The notes under the pieces are model-generated. The model did no database searches, was not told the DNA's origin, and saw only the letters and a list, made by a program, of their open reading frames with translations. A stretch of DNA of 64,000 bases from an uncultured Halobacteriovorax sp. (GTDB lineage Bacteria > Bdellovibrionota > Bacteriovoracia > Bacteriovoracales > Bacteriovoracaceae): contig CAJXVS010000007.1 of assembly GCA_913061265.1 (NCBI GenBank), positions 186,001 through 250,000 on the forward strand, read 5' to 3'. A program made the translations under genes and the position numbers. Positions 51,144 to 59,770 of the stretch are shown here, piece after piece; within the stretch, counting starts at the first letter, position 1; each line of letters starts with the position of its first letter.

Positions 51144-52875
51144 TTTTTTCTTATTTAAAGGGGCTAAGCCCTTGCTTGCCTTTGTCCTCACTTGCTTGGT
51201 GTTATCCTCCATTCTGGGCTCATATTTACCTAAGCTAATGATTGAATTAGCAGGCAGCTACTCAGATACTGCAAGGTTTGAAACTTCTCTCTATACATTG
51301 ATGGGCTACTTCTTCCTCGTTTATCTAAACCGAGTCGCCTACCAACTCGGAATTAACCGTTATGTTCTTAAACTAGTTCAAAAAGTGAGAACGGAAGTTT
51401 ATGAAAAATGGCTTTTGGCCTTCGAAGTTCAAGCGAAAGAAAAAGGAAAAGACAATTATCCTCAGGGTGAAGTCATGGCGAGGATCATGAGTGATACCAT
51501 GGCGATTCGTGAATTGATGACTTCTGGAACTTTTGGGATCTTGATTGATATCTTCTTTGTTCTTGCTTGCTTAATCTCATTGGTTCAAATCAATTCTCTA
51601 AGTGGGGCTTTTCTCGCTATTACTGAAGTTAGTGTTGCCGTCCTTTTAGTTTGGGGCGGAAAGTATATGAGATCCGTCTTTCATGATGTTCGTAAGAGTA
51701 GAGGTATGGTTTCTCAAAGTGTCGCCAATGTTGTTGGCGGGCTCGGTGAAGCTTATTTTACTGATCATCATAATTACGCATCAAAGTCTTCAACAGTGCA
51801 ATTCAAAGACTTTCTTTATAAGCAACTCAAGGCCAATGTTTGGGATGCCTCTTACTATTCAATTGCTGAATCACTTTATCCACTTCTTTTAGCCTTAATG
51901 GTTTTTATCTTTCCTTATAGTCAGATAACAGAAGCTGCGGTGATCTTTGCCATTGTTGATCTTATTCAAAGAAGCATTAGCCCCATTAAAAACATCGCGG
52001 GTAAGATTACTAATATTCAAAGGGCAGCCACTGGTATTCAAAGAATCAATGAGTTCACAGGTGATTTGGCCCTCGCCCCACGCTCTCCTAAGGGACAAGT
52101 TTATTCTCCTTTTAGCATGGAGAAATTAAGCGTCGAGATAAATGAATTTCAATACAATACTTCTGAAAGCGAAGACCATACTCCTTTTAAGATTGAAGAT
52201 GTTTGTTTTGAAGGAAAGACGGGGGAGCTTATTGGTCTCGTTGGGCTCTCTGGTTGCGGGAAGTCGACTGTTCTTAATATTTTAGCGGCTAATATTATTC
52301 CTGACTCCGCCAAGATCGAATTAGTTTCTCCTATTCAGGATAATTTGATCTTTCCGGGAGAGTCTTTAGATGATGCTGTCACTTATCGTCAGCAGATAAG
52401 CTTAGTCTCTCAAGAATCGCATATCTTTTCTGAGAGCCTATCTTTTAATATTACCTTGAGTTCTGAAAAGGACCCTGAGTTTGATAAGTTTTGGGAATGG
52501 ATCCTTGAAAAGATTCCTTATTTAAAGTCATGGGGTATTCAGCCGGATGAGGCTTTAACGCCAGATTCATTATCTCTCGGTCAGAATCAGCTCATCTGTG
52601 GACTTCGAGCTTGTTATCTAAAGCGGCCAGTAGTTCTCTTTGATGAAATATCTTCGGCCTTAGATTCCGAGCTTGAACTGGCCCTGCGTAGGGTTGTTTT
52701 ACTGGTTCAAGAGCAATCATTGACGGTTATTGTAGCCCATAGGTTAGAGACTATCCTTGAGGCGAGCCGCATTATAGTCATGGATAGTGGAAAGATCGTT
52801 GGTTCAGGGACTCACCAAGAGCTTATCTCTAGCGTGGCGCAGTACCAAGAATTCATGGCCGAGATGACTTCCTAA
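51115..52875 (+). CDS. ABC exporter half-transporter 2 (permease-ATPase)
   Basis: A 586-residue partner of the preceding gene. The N-terminal membrane domain has six hydrophobic segments. The ATPase domain has Walker A GLSGCGKST, a normal Walker B with Glu (VVLFDEISSALD) and H-loop VAHRLE, but its signature is LSLGQNQL instead of LSGGQ. Because each site uses the Walker motifs of one half and the signature of the other, the deviations in the two proteins would fall in the same site. That gives one normal and one degenerate ATP site, as in TM287/288-type heterodimeric exporters. The start overlaps the previous gene. Confidence 0.93.
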   Translation: MSTLKNSLSDFFLFKGAKPLLAFVLTCLVLSSILGSYLPKLMIELAGSYSDTARFETSLYTLMGYFFLVYLNRVAYQLGINRYVLKLVQKVRTEVYEKWLLAFEVQAKEKGKDNYPQGEVMARIMSDTMAIRELMTSGTFGILIDIFFVLACLISLVQINSLSGAFLAITEVSVAVLLVWGGKYMRSVFHDVRKSRGMVSQSVANVVGGLGEAYFTDHHNYASKSSTVQFKDFLYKQLKANVWDASYYSIAESLYPLLLALMVFIFPYSQITEAAVIFAIVDLIQRSISPIKNIAGKITNIQRAATGIQRINEFTGDLALAPRSPKGQVYSPFSMEKLSVEINEFQYNTSESEDHTPFKIEDVCFEGKTGELIGLVGLSGCGKSTVLNILAANIIPDSAKIELVSPIQDNLIFPGESLDDAVTYRQQISLVSQESHIFSESLSFNITLSSEKDPEFDKFWEWILEKIPYLKSWGIQPDEALTPDSLSLGQNQLICGLRACYLKRPVVLFDEISSALDSELELALRRVVLLVQEQSLTVIVAHRLETILEASRIIVMDSGKIVGSGTHQELISSVAQYQEFMAEMTS

Positions 52876-52926
52876 GAGAGTCTAAGTTGGTTACAATTTC
52901 TAAGAAATTAATTAAGGAGTTTTTTA

Positions 52927-53967
52927 ATGAAAAAATATTCATGGGTATTCGCACTAGTTATCACAGCTTTAGTTTGGTCTTGCACTAAAGAAGCTAAATC
53001 AAAAGCAAGTTATGTGTTTAAAAAAGCACCAGACAGCACGACAGCTGCAAAGTTAAATGGAAAAAGTATTTCTAATGCTGAAATCTCTGAAGGGATTGAG
53101 GCTGAGTTATATGAAGCTAAATTAAAGGTTCATGAATTAAAGATGAATAAGCTTAAGGCCATCGTTCTTGAGAAACTGATGAACAATCACCCTAAGAAAA
53201 AAGGTCTAACAAACGATCAGTTCCTAGAGACTGTTATTGCTTCTAAAGCAAAAGTAGAAAAGAGTGATATCGATAAATTTATTAAAGAAAGAAATATTCC
53301 AACAGATCATATTAATGATCAAATGACGGAAAGAATTAAAGGCTTTCTCATTAGAGAAAAGAAGAAACAGGCCATTGATTCATGGGTAGACGAGCAAACC
53401 TCTAAGAACCCAGTTGAAGTTTATATGACTCCTCCGACTCGTCCAGTCTTTGATGTTCAAGCAGGGGACGCTCCTTTTATGGGCGGAGCTGACGCGAAAG
53501 TAACAGTGATTGAATTCTCTGACTTTCAGTGTCCGTTTTGTGCAAAGGGTGCAGAGATAGTGAACCAAATTAAAAAGAAATATGGAAATAAAGTCAAAGT
53601 AGCCTTTAAGAACTACCCACTACCATTTCATAACCATGCTCAAAAAGCCGCTGAAGCTGGTCTTTGTGTTGCTGAACAAAACAAAGCTAAGTTTTGGGAA
53701 ATGCACGATGCTATGTTTGCTGATCAAGCAGGTCTTGCTGAAGAAGCTCTAAAAACAAAGGCAGGGAAGATTGGGGTTGATGTCTCAAAGTTCACAAAAT
53801 GTTTGAGCTCTGGAAAGTTTGCTGAAAAGGTTAAGGCAGATATGGAAGAAGGGAAGAAGATCGGCGTGAAATCAACACCGACCTTTTTCGTCAACGGTAT
53901 GATGATCAACGGTGCCCATCCAATTGAGGTATTTAGCGAACTTATAGACGCTGAACTCGCAAAGTAG
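52927..53967 (+). CDS. Lipoprotein with SurA-like N-domain and DsbA-like thioredoxin domain
   Basis: A 346-residue predicted lipoprotein: signal ending LVWSC with Cys 19. Residues ~40-150 resemble the N-terminal helical chaperone domain of SurA/PpiD-type proteins (AAKLNGKSISNAEI, then helices). Residues ~165-346 form a DsbA/thioredoxin_4 domain: EFSDFQCPFCAKG with the redox pair Cys 202/205, AFKNYPLPFHNHAQKAAEA, and the cis-Pro loop STPTFFVNG. Two more Cys (CVAEQ; FTKCLSS) may pair. It would be a membrane-bound periplasmic oxidoreductase that both holds and oxidises or reduces clients. DsbD in this window could be its electron source. Confidence 0.88.
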   Translation: MKKYSWVFALVITALVWSCTKEAKSKASYVFKKAPDSTTAAKLNGKSISNAEISEGIEAELYEAKLKVHELKMNKLKAIVLEKLMNNHPKKKGLTNDQFLETVIASKAKVEKSDIDKFIKERNIPTDHINDQMTERIKGFLIREKKKQAIDSWVDEQTSKNPVEVYMTPPTRPVFDVQAGDAPFMGGADAKVTVIEFSDFQCPFCAKGAEIVNQIKKKYGNKVKVAFKNYPLPFHNHAQKAAEAGLCVAEQNKAKFWEMHDAMFADQAGLAEEALKTKAGKIGVDVSKFTKCLSSGKFAEKVKADMEEGKKIGVKSTPTFFVNGMMINGAHPIEVFSELIDAELAK

Positions 53968-53975
53968 ACTCTTTC

Positions 53976-54029
53976 AGGCGGCTATTTTTGCCGCCTAGGG
54001 TAAATTTTTACCATAGGGGCGCTCGCCCC
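53976..54029. promoter_or_regulatory. Three consecutive hairpins downstream of the DsbA lipoprotein
   Basis: AGGCGGC/GCCGCCT (53976-53996, 7-bp stem, T-rich loop), GGTAAA/TTTACC (53999-54012) and GGGGC/GCCCC (54016-54029) follow one another with gaps of two or three bases. The first could be the terminator of the lipoprotein gene, though no U-tract follows it directly. The remainder may be a leader element for the next gene. Confidence 0.5.
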
Positions 54030-54061
54030 AATAATTAGATACAATAAGAGAAGCGACAATA

Positions 54062-54084
54062 GAGGTCTTCAGTAAGAAGGCCTC
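54062..54084 (+). promoter_or_regulatory. Hairpin in the leader of the helical-rod gene
   Basis: GAGGTCTTC pairs with GAAGGCCTC (9 bp, one T-G pair, loop AGTAA) followed by ATTTTAA, 31 bases before the ATG. It could be a weak terminator/attenuator or an extra end for the upstream transcript. Confidence 0.45.
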
Positions 54085-54115
54085 ATTTTAACTACCTAGG
54101 AAGGGTCTTTAGTCG

Positions 54116-56080
54116 ATGGAAATATCTGATTACAACGCAAAACTCTCAGAAGCCAGAACACGCTATAGCGATGCTGCCACAGAGATGCGTGAAAATCATG
54201 CGGATGAGAAGAGGGGATTAGAAAAGGTCCATAAGGCTCGTCATGAAAAAACTGTCAAAGTTTTCGGTGATCAAAAAGGTAATCTAGAAGCCCAGAATAA
54301 AGCTAACCATGACCGTTATATTAACGAGACTAGGCAAGAAATCGACAAGCGTACAGATCGTTTTGTTAAGAACTTATCGGCGACTAAGAATGAATTCGCT
54401 AGGTCTCAAAAAGAAAATAAAAATAAATATGATTCTAGGTTAAAGAACATTTCAACGAGTTTCTCTACTCAAATGAAAGAGAGGGACCGTCTTGGAACTC
54501 TAAGAGCTGAGTCAGCTGAATCTCATTTTAAAGATGCTTCTTTTCAAAATCAAAGAACTTTCGATAAGAACCTTGCGAGCATTCAAGCAAACAATACTGA
54601 TAAGTTTAATACCTATAGAGATAACACTCTTGTGGAAAGACAGGATCAGGATCGTAAGCACCTTGGTGAGAAAAAAGAGTTAACTCAAGATGCCAGTATT
54701 AGACAAAACCTAATGAAGAACTCTTTTCAAAAAGAGAAGCAAAGGCTGAGAGACTCTCATGAAGTTTCTTATAAGTCTCAAAAGAACCATACAGAAAACC
54801 AGCTTGAAAACTTAAGAAATAATAATACAGCTGAAAAAGATAAGATGAAGTCTAATTTCGAGTATATAGCTCAAAATATTACTGATAAGGGCAACCACGA
54901 ACTTAGAAAGTTACAAGATGAGAATAGGCAAGACCTTGCCAAGAGAGAAGCTAAGTTTGCGAACTCAAGGCTCTCTCTAGAGCAGAAGATAAACAAAGCC
55001 GTAAATTCTGGTGAGAGTAATCAATCCGATTTAATGCTTAGAAAGAATAAAGAGTCTTATGAAAATAGACTTAAGAATTATGATCATAGACTGGCTAAGA
55101 TGAACTTTTCTCATCAGCAGGATAAGTCTAGAGGAATTGAGAAACAGCAAGAGTCTAGAAACTTGATGAAGATTAAGAACAGACGTGAGATCGATAAGAA
55201 AGATAACACCATTAGTAATATTAGAAGATTTGAAATTGGTGATCTAAAGAAAAAACAACAAAATGAAATTGAAAAATTGATGGAATCTAGAGACCTCGCT
55301 GGTCTAGAAGGGAAAGAGAAGGTTGTTTCAACGGCTCTTTCTAAAGATATGAAGATTAAGACTCAACGTGAGGACCTAATCCGTCAGATGAATAAAGCTA
55401 ATGAACAGTCACAAAATGAAGTTCGTGAGATGGCTCAATCTTTCTCTGAAGAGCAGAGCACATTTATCGCTAGTGAGAAGAGAAAGAATAACCAGGATAA
55501 GGCAGACATTAGACTTAAAATGGGACTTGATCGTGAAGTCGCAGCAGCTAGCTTTGAAGATAAGATTACAAGCCTAGAGAATGATAAGAAACGCCTTGTT
55601 GAACAATATGAAGATAAGCTTGAAGTTCAAATGGGTAAATCGGCTAGAGAGATTCAAAGGCGAGAGATTGCTGAGAATGAAAGAAATATGGAGATTCAAC
55701 GAGCTACTCGTAGAACTCTTCAGCAAAAGGACAGAGAAGCCTATCTGAATATGGTTAAGTTAAAGGGAGATTTTGAGAAACGCTTAGAGCAGCAACAAAA
55801 TCAGCAAGAGATTCAACTAACGACTTTAACAAGAAAGTACGAAGATAGAATTGAGCAAAACAACCTAGAAGCTAAGCAAAAGAAAGAACTCGCCATCAAT
55901 ATGGAGAGGAATAATTATATTAAATTAAAAGAAGCTAAAGAGATCGAAATGCGCGCCATGGACAATAAGTATCAGCTTAAGATGGACAAGCTAAAGAACT
56001 CTAATCAAAAGATGCAAATCGTTCAAAGTATGAGAAACGAAGCGTTAGAAGCAAGAAAAGCTGACAATAAAGATTCTTAA
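54116..56080 (+). CDS. Long cytoplasmic helical rod / coiled-coil protein
   Basis: A 654-residue protein with no signal peptide or membrane segment. I find no Pro, Cys or Trp in the whole sequence. It is dominated by Lys, Glu, Asn, Gln, Arg and Asp with heptad-like runs (LENLRNNNTAEKDKMKS; EKRLEQQQNQQEIQL), so it should be nearly all helix, about 95 nm long if continuous. The start ATG has an AGGAAGGG upstream. It stands alone between a hairpin and a strong terminator. I recognise no family; a cytoskeletal or spacer role is a guess. Confidence 0.8.
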   Translation: MEISDYNAKLSEARTRYSDAATEMRENHADEKRGLEKVHKARHEKTVKVFGDQKGNLEAQNKANHDRYINETRQEIDKRTDRFVKNLSATKNEFARSQKENKNKYDSRLKNISTSFSTQMKERDRLGTLRAESAESHFKDASFQNQRTFDKNLASIQANNTDKFNTYRDNTLVERQDQDRKHLGEKKELTQDASIRQNLMKNSFQKEKQRLRDSHEVSYKSQKNHTENQLENLRNNNTAEKDKMKSNFEYIAQNITDKGNHELRKLQDENRQDLAKREAKFANSRLSLEQKINKAVNSGESNQSDLMLRKNKESYENRLKNYDHRLAKMNFSHQQDKSRGIEKQQESRNLMKIKNRREIDKKDNTISNIRRFEIGDLKKKQQNEIEKLMESRDLAGLEGKEKVVSTALSKDMKIKTQREDLIRQMNKANEQSQNEVREMAQSFSEEQSTFIASEKRKNNQDKADIRLKMGLDREVAAASFEDKITSLENDKKRLVEQYEDKLEVQMGKSAREIQRREIAENERNMEIQRATRRTLQQKDREAYLNMVKLKGDFEKRLEQQQNQQEIQLTTLTRKYEDRIEQNNLEAKQKKELAINMERNNYIKLKEAKEIEMRAMDNKYQLKMDKLKNSNQKMQIVQSMRNEALEARKADNKDS

Positions 56081-56108
56081 ACCTCATAAACATCGTTACA
56101 GAGCATCT

Positions 56109-56135
56109 AAAGGGCCATTTTCAGGCCCTTTTTTT
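56109..56135 (+). terminator. Rho-independent terminator after the rod gene
   Basis: AAAGGGCC and GGCCCTTT form an 8-bp stem with a 7-base loop, followed by a T-run. It lies 28 bases after the stop and 33 bases before the pyruvate-kinase ATG. Confidence 0.92.
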
Positions 56136-56168
56136 ATGTGGTAGTCTTATCCTGAAAAAGGATAAATC

Positions 56169-57860
56169 ATGCGTAGAGCGAAAATTGTAGCGACCCTAGG
56201 TCCCTCGTCAGATACTGTTCAAAAGATTCAAGACTTAATTGAAGCTGGGATGAATGTAGCAAGAGTAAATATGAGTCATGGAACTCATGAAGCTCATGCG
56301 AAGGTCATTGCCAATATTAGAGAGGCCTCCTCTCTTGCTGGAAAAGAAGTAGGCATCCTCTTAGACCTTCAAGGTCCTAAGATTCGTGTTGATAAAGTTC
56401 CAACCCCACTAGAGCTCAAAGATGGTGAAGAATGGGTCATCGGTCAATCTTGTTTTGAAACAGATAAGAAATACGCAAAGTACAAGGATAAGTTCATTCC
56501 TACTATTTATGAAAACTTAGTGAATGATTGTCACGATGGTGCTCGGATTCTTTTTGATGATGGTCTTATAAGCGCTACTGCCATTGAAAGAGATGGAGAT
56601 GTTTATAAAATCAAGGTTCATATAGGGGGAACCTTAAAATCAAACAAGGGAATCAATCTTCCTGATTGTGATGTAACGGCCCCTAGTTTTACCGAGAAAG
56701 ACCGAGCGGATCTAATGTTTGGCCTTGAAGAAGGGATCGACTTCGTCGCTCTTTCTTTTGTTAGAAAAAAAGAAGATGTAAAAGAAGTTAAAGCAATACT
56801 TCATTCGCTTAAGATGACGACTCCCGTAGTCGCGAAGATTGAAAAACCTCAGGCCATAGATAACCTCTCAGAGATTATGGAAGCGGCTGATATCATCATG
56901 GTTGCCAGAGGTGACTTAGGTGTAGAGGTGGGGAATCATCATGTTCCAGGGCTTCAAAAAGAAATCATAAGAGAATGTAATGAAAAAGGAGTTCCTGTTA
57001 TTACAGCGACTCAAATGTTAGAGAGCATGACTGAGAACCCAACTCCTACAAGGGCAGAGGCTTCAGATGTGGCCAATGCTATTTGGGATGGAACTGATGC
57101 TGTTATGCTCTCCGGAGAGTCAGCTGCAGGAAAATATCCTATTGAAGCGGTTAAGATGATGAGTATGATTGTCTTAGAAGCTGAGAGAAGTCCTAAAGAG
57201 AGACCCTTTTTAAGAAACTTAGACCTTTCAAATGTTAACGCAGCAGTCATGGTGGCAGCTTCGATGATAGCAGAGAAGGTTTACGCCGCTAAGATCTTAT
57301 CAGTAACTGAATCAGGGCAATCTTGCCAAAAGATTGCAAAGTTCCGACCTTCAACAGAAGTCCTAGGTGTTACAAATAAAATTGATACAGTGAGAAGGAT
57401 TAGCCTCTACTGGGGAATTCAGCCTTATTATTTAGTAGACTACAAAGCCGATAGTTTTAACTTTCAAAAAGATGTCCTGCAAAAAGTTAAAGATGACCTC
57501 AAGTTAAAAAATGGTGACAAGCTCGTTATCACTAGAGGGGATGGACGCTTTTTTTCACATGGTTCTTCAAACTCAGTAAAAGTTCACACCATCAAGGATC
57601 GACCAAAGGTTCTTGGAGGCTCTGATGGGCTTGAGATTGAGCGCGATGAAAAAAAAAGAATTCTTTTAGACACTAACCTCTGTGCAGGCTGCCAGAACTG
57701 CGTCTCTATCTGCCCCCACGATATTTGGGCCGTAAGCGATGATGAGGAAAAAAGAACTTATATAGATCCTACCAAGATTCATGCCTGCACTATGGATAAT
57801 CAATGTATTGATGCCTGTCCTACAGGCGCCATTGAGATTCATCCAAATCTTCAAGGATGA
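56169..57860 (+). CDS. pyk: Pyruvate kinase fused to a C-terminal dicluster ferredoxin domain
   Basis: Residues 1-~475 are a complete pyruvate kinase (PEP + ADP to pyruvate + ATP): RAKIVATLGPSSD, VARVNMSHGTHEAH, LLDLQGPKIRV, the active-site blocks VAKIEKPQAIDNL, MVARGDLGVEVG and TATQMLESMTENPTPTRAE, and a full C-terminal allosteric domain. Residues ~500-555 add a ferredoxin domain. The first motif, Cys 505, 508, 511 and 515 (CAGCQNCVSICP), is complete. The second has Cys 540, Asp 543, Cys 546 and Cys 550 (CTMDNQCIDACP), so Asp takes the place of the usual second Cys. The extra domain is in the same open frame, with no sign of a frameshift. The gene overlaps queG by 4 bases (ATGA). Confidence 0.95.
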   Translation: MRRAKIVATLGPSSDTVQKIQDLIEAGMNVARVNMSHGTHEAHAKVIANIREASSLAGKEVGILLDLQGPKIRVDKVPTPLELKDGEEWVIGQSCFETDKKYAKYKDKFIPTIYENLVNDCHDGARILFDDGLISATAIERDGDVYKIKVHIGGTLKSNKGINLPDCDVTAPSFTEKDRADLMFGLEEGIDFVALSFVRKKEDVKEVKAILHSLKMTTPVVAKIEKPQAIDNLSEIMEAADIIMVARGDLGVEVGNHHVPGLQKEIIRECNEKGVPVITATQMLESMTENPTPTRAEASDVANAIWDGTDAVMLSGESAAGKYPIEAVKMMSMIVLEAERSPKERPFLRNLDLSNVNAAVMVAASMIAEKVYAAKILSVTESGQSCQKIAKFRPSTEVLGVTNKIDTVRRISLYWGIQPYYLVDYKADSFNFQKDVLQKVKDDLKLKNGDKLVITRGDGRFFSHGSSNSVKVHTIKDRPKVLGGSDGLEIERDEKKRILLDTNLCAGCQNCVSICPHDIWAVSDDEEKRTYIDPTKIHACTMDNQCIDACPTGAIEIHPNLQG

Positions 57861-58846
57861 AACCTCTTAAAGGAATAACCCCGGAGTTTCTAAGCTCTCT
57901 TGGTGTGGCCGATTGGGGTTATACAGAAGATCCTATTCCTAGTTCTTTTGAAAAGTATGAAGACTGGGTTGAGAGAGGGGAGAATGGACCTCTTAAATAT
58001 CTATCAGATCATAGAAAGGATTTAAGAAAGAACTTGGACTCTGTTCAATCGGGTTTTCAATCCGCCGTGGTCTTTTTGTTTAGCTACTCTGAAGAAAAGA
58101 TGGCCTTAGAGAACTTTTATAAAACAGATCAATCAAATAAATTAAAGGTGGCAGGCTACTCGTTAGCTTTTGAAGGCGGGGACTATCATAATGTCCTTCG
58201 CGAAAAGATGGCCATGATTGGATCTAAGTTAGGTGTTGAATACTCTTTCTCATTAGATATTCATCCCGTTTTAGAAAGAGACTTGGCCTATAGAAGTGGC
58301 CTTGGTTGGTTTGGAAAGAATTCCATGCTGATCCACCAGAAAAAAGGAAGCTTCAATATGATTGGGGCCCTCCTACTAAAGGAAAAACTAGGTCTTGAAG
58401 AAAATGAAAAGCAACTCGATCATTGTGGTCAGTGCACTGCCTGTTTTGATATCTGCCCCACTGATGCCATTGATTTAGAAAAACGAGAGATTAGCGCTTC
58501 TAAATGTATTAGTACTTTTAGCATTGAACTCTTTAAAGACGCCGAAGCTCCAGCAGGCTATGAGAGCGCCCAAGAGATCTTTGGCTGCGACCTCTGCCAA
58601 GATGTTTGTCCTTGGAATAAAAGAAGAGAGAGAAACGGTGAGATTGAAATGACAGCAGACTGGCCAAAAGGAGCGGCTAAAGAAATAGTCGATTTCTTTT
58701 TAGTGCCAAAGCCAAGTGAGCTTAAAGAAAACTTGGAAGAATTAAGTAATAGAGGCTTCATTAGAAAATTTAAAGGAACCAGCTTTGAGCGAACAGGAAA
58801 GCAGGGCCTTCTCAAGAACCTAGCTAAAAAATCCTTCCTTCTTTAA
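57857..58846 (+). CDS. queG: Epoxyqueuosine reductase
   Basis: Catalyses the last step of queuosine synthesis in tRNA, reducing epoxyqueuosine with a cobalamin and two [4Fe-4S] clusters. The 329 residues fit QueG. N-terminal WVERGENGPLKYLSDH, the DIHPVLERDLAYRSGLGWFGKNSMLI block that belongs to the cobalamin-binding region, ferredoxin motif 1 CGQCTACFDICP and motif 2 CDLCQDVCPWN are all visible. The start overlaps the end of the pyruvate kinase-ferredoxin gene, so translation is coupled. queC is at 36651. It converges with the esterase gene and overlaps it by 27 bases. Confidence 0.96.
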   Translation: MKPLKGITPEFLSSLGVADWGYTEDPIPSSFEKYEDWVERGENGPLKYLSDHRKDLRKNLDSVQSGFQSAVVFLFSYSEEKMALENFYKTDQSNKLKVAGYSLAFEGGDYHNVLREKMAMIGSKLGVEYSFSLDIHPVLERDLAYRSGLGWFGKNSMLIHQKKGSFNMIGALLLKEKLGLEENEKQLDHCGQCTACFDICPTDAIDLEKREISASKCISTFSIELFKDAEAPAGYESAQEIFGCDLCQDVCPWNKRRERNGEIEMTADWPKGAAKEIVDFFLVPKPSELKENLEELSNRGFIRKFKGTSFERTGKQGLLKNLAKKSFLL

Positions 58847-59602
58847 AAATTTCTTAATAAAACTAGCGGCAAGTTCAGGCTGGTGATGGGCAAGTTTTGG
58901 CGGTAAGTCTAAGCTGACAACATTACCTTGAGCTTTTAAGTTCTCAATCATCCTTTCAGATCCACCCTCTCCAACAACTAAGTCATCGGCTCCAGTGATA
59001 AAGTGAATTCTTTTACCTGAGATCTTAAAGTCTTTTTTCATCTCATTGATCCACGGAAATACTTTATCCGGATGGAGTTCTTTTGAAACAAGTTGGGAGC
59101 GGATGCTTAAAGTTGATTTATAAAAGGCCGAAGTAAAAAGATGTTTTGCACCCACTGGTAACTGACCAAGGCCCACGCAAACTAAGGTTTGTTTTAAGTC
59201 CTTGAGCTCCGGAAGCTTGGAGGCCATTAAAGCAAAGCTGGCCCCGAGACTATGGCCACCTAGGACAACTTGAGTTGGCTGGGTGTTTGAAAGTGATTTT
59301 AGTTTCTCAAAAGCCGCTACAAAGAGGTTAGGCGAATTTAGTTTAAATGATTCAAAGCTTAGAGCTTCAGAGTATCCACCAAGATAATGACCGGGCAAGT
59401 CAAAAATGACAGAGGGCATCCCTTCTTCGGCCAGTCGAATAGGCCAGTTAAGCAGAGAGCCCTTATGACTTGAATAGCCGTGGCTAAACACCGCTAGGGC
59501 CTTGGGAGAGGGGATTTCTCCCTCTGGGATAAAGGCAAGGGCGTTTATTTGTTGCCCTTCGTAATCAATAATAAACTTATGAACCTTAGTTTCAATTTTC
59601 AT
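58820..59602 (-). CDS. Alpha/beta hydrolase (esterase-like)
   Basis: A 260-residue cytoplasmic hydrolase. The oxyanion segment is VFSHGYSSHKGS, the nucleophile elbow is GGHSLGASFALMAS, the acid is likely in TGADDLVVGEGG and the His is in KLAHHQPEL. The fold and size fit small carboxylesterases/acyl hydrolases. Substrate unknown. No signal peptide. It is a single gene whose last 27 bases overlap the end of queG, with the divergent tRNA-Phe starting 74 bases from its start codon. Confidence 0.88.
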   Translation of the reverse strand: MKIETKVHKFIIDYEGQQINALAFIPEGEIPSPKALAVFSHGYSSHKGSLLNWPIRLAEEGMPSVIFDLPGHYLGGYSEALSFESFKLNSPNLFVAAFEKLKSLSNTQPTQVVLGGHSLGASFALMASKLPELKDLKQTLVCVGLGQLPVGAKHLFTSAFYKSTLSIRSQLVSKELHPDKVFPWINEMKKDFKISGKRIHFITGADDLVVGEGGSERMIENLKAQGNVVSLDLPPKLAHHQPELAASFIKKFLKKEGFFS

Positions 59603-59676
59603 ATGAAATAGACTACCAAATTACATTGACGAAGGAAGGCCTTTCTATTAATTTTGTAACCTCAAAAAGAAGTTGT

Positions 59677-59752
59677 GCCCTGATAGCTCAGTCGGTAGAG
59701 CAAGGGACTGAAAATCCCTGTGTCCGTGGTTCAAATCCGCGTCGGGGCACCA
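59677..59752 (+). tRNA. tRNA-Phe (GAA)
   Basis: 76 nt including CCA. Acceptor GCCCTGA pairs with TCGGGGC (one T-G pair), D-stem GCTC/GAGC, anticodon stem AGGGA/TCCCT with loop CTGAAAA (anticodon GAA), and a T arm with loop TTCAAAT. A T-run follows the CCA. Confidence 0.96.
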
Positions 59753-59770
59753 TTTTTTTATGAATTTTTA

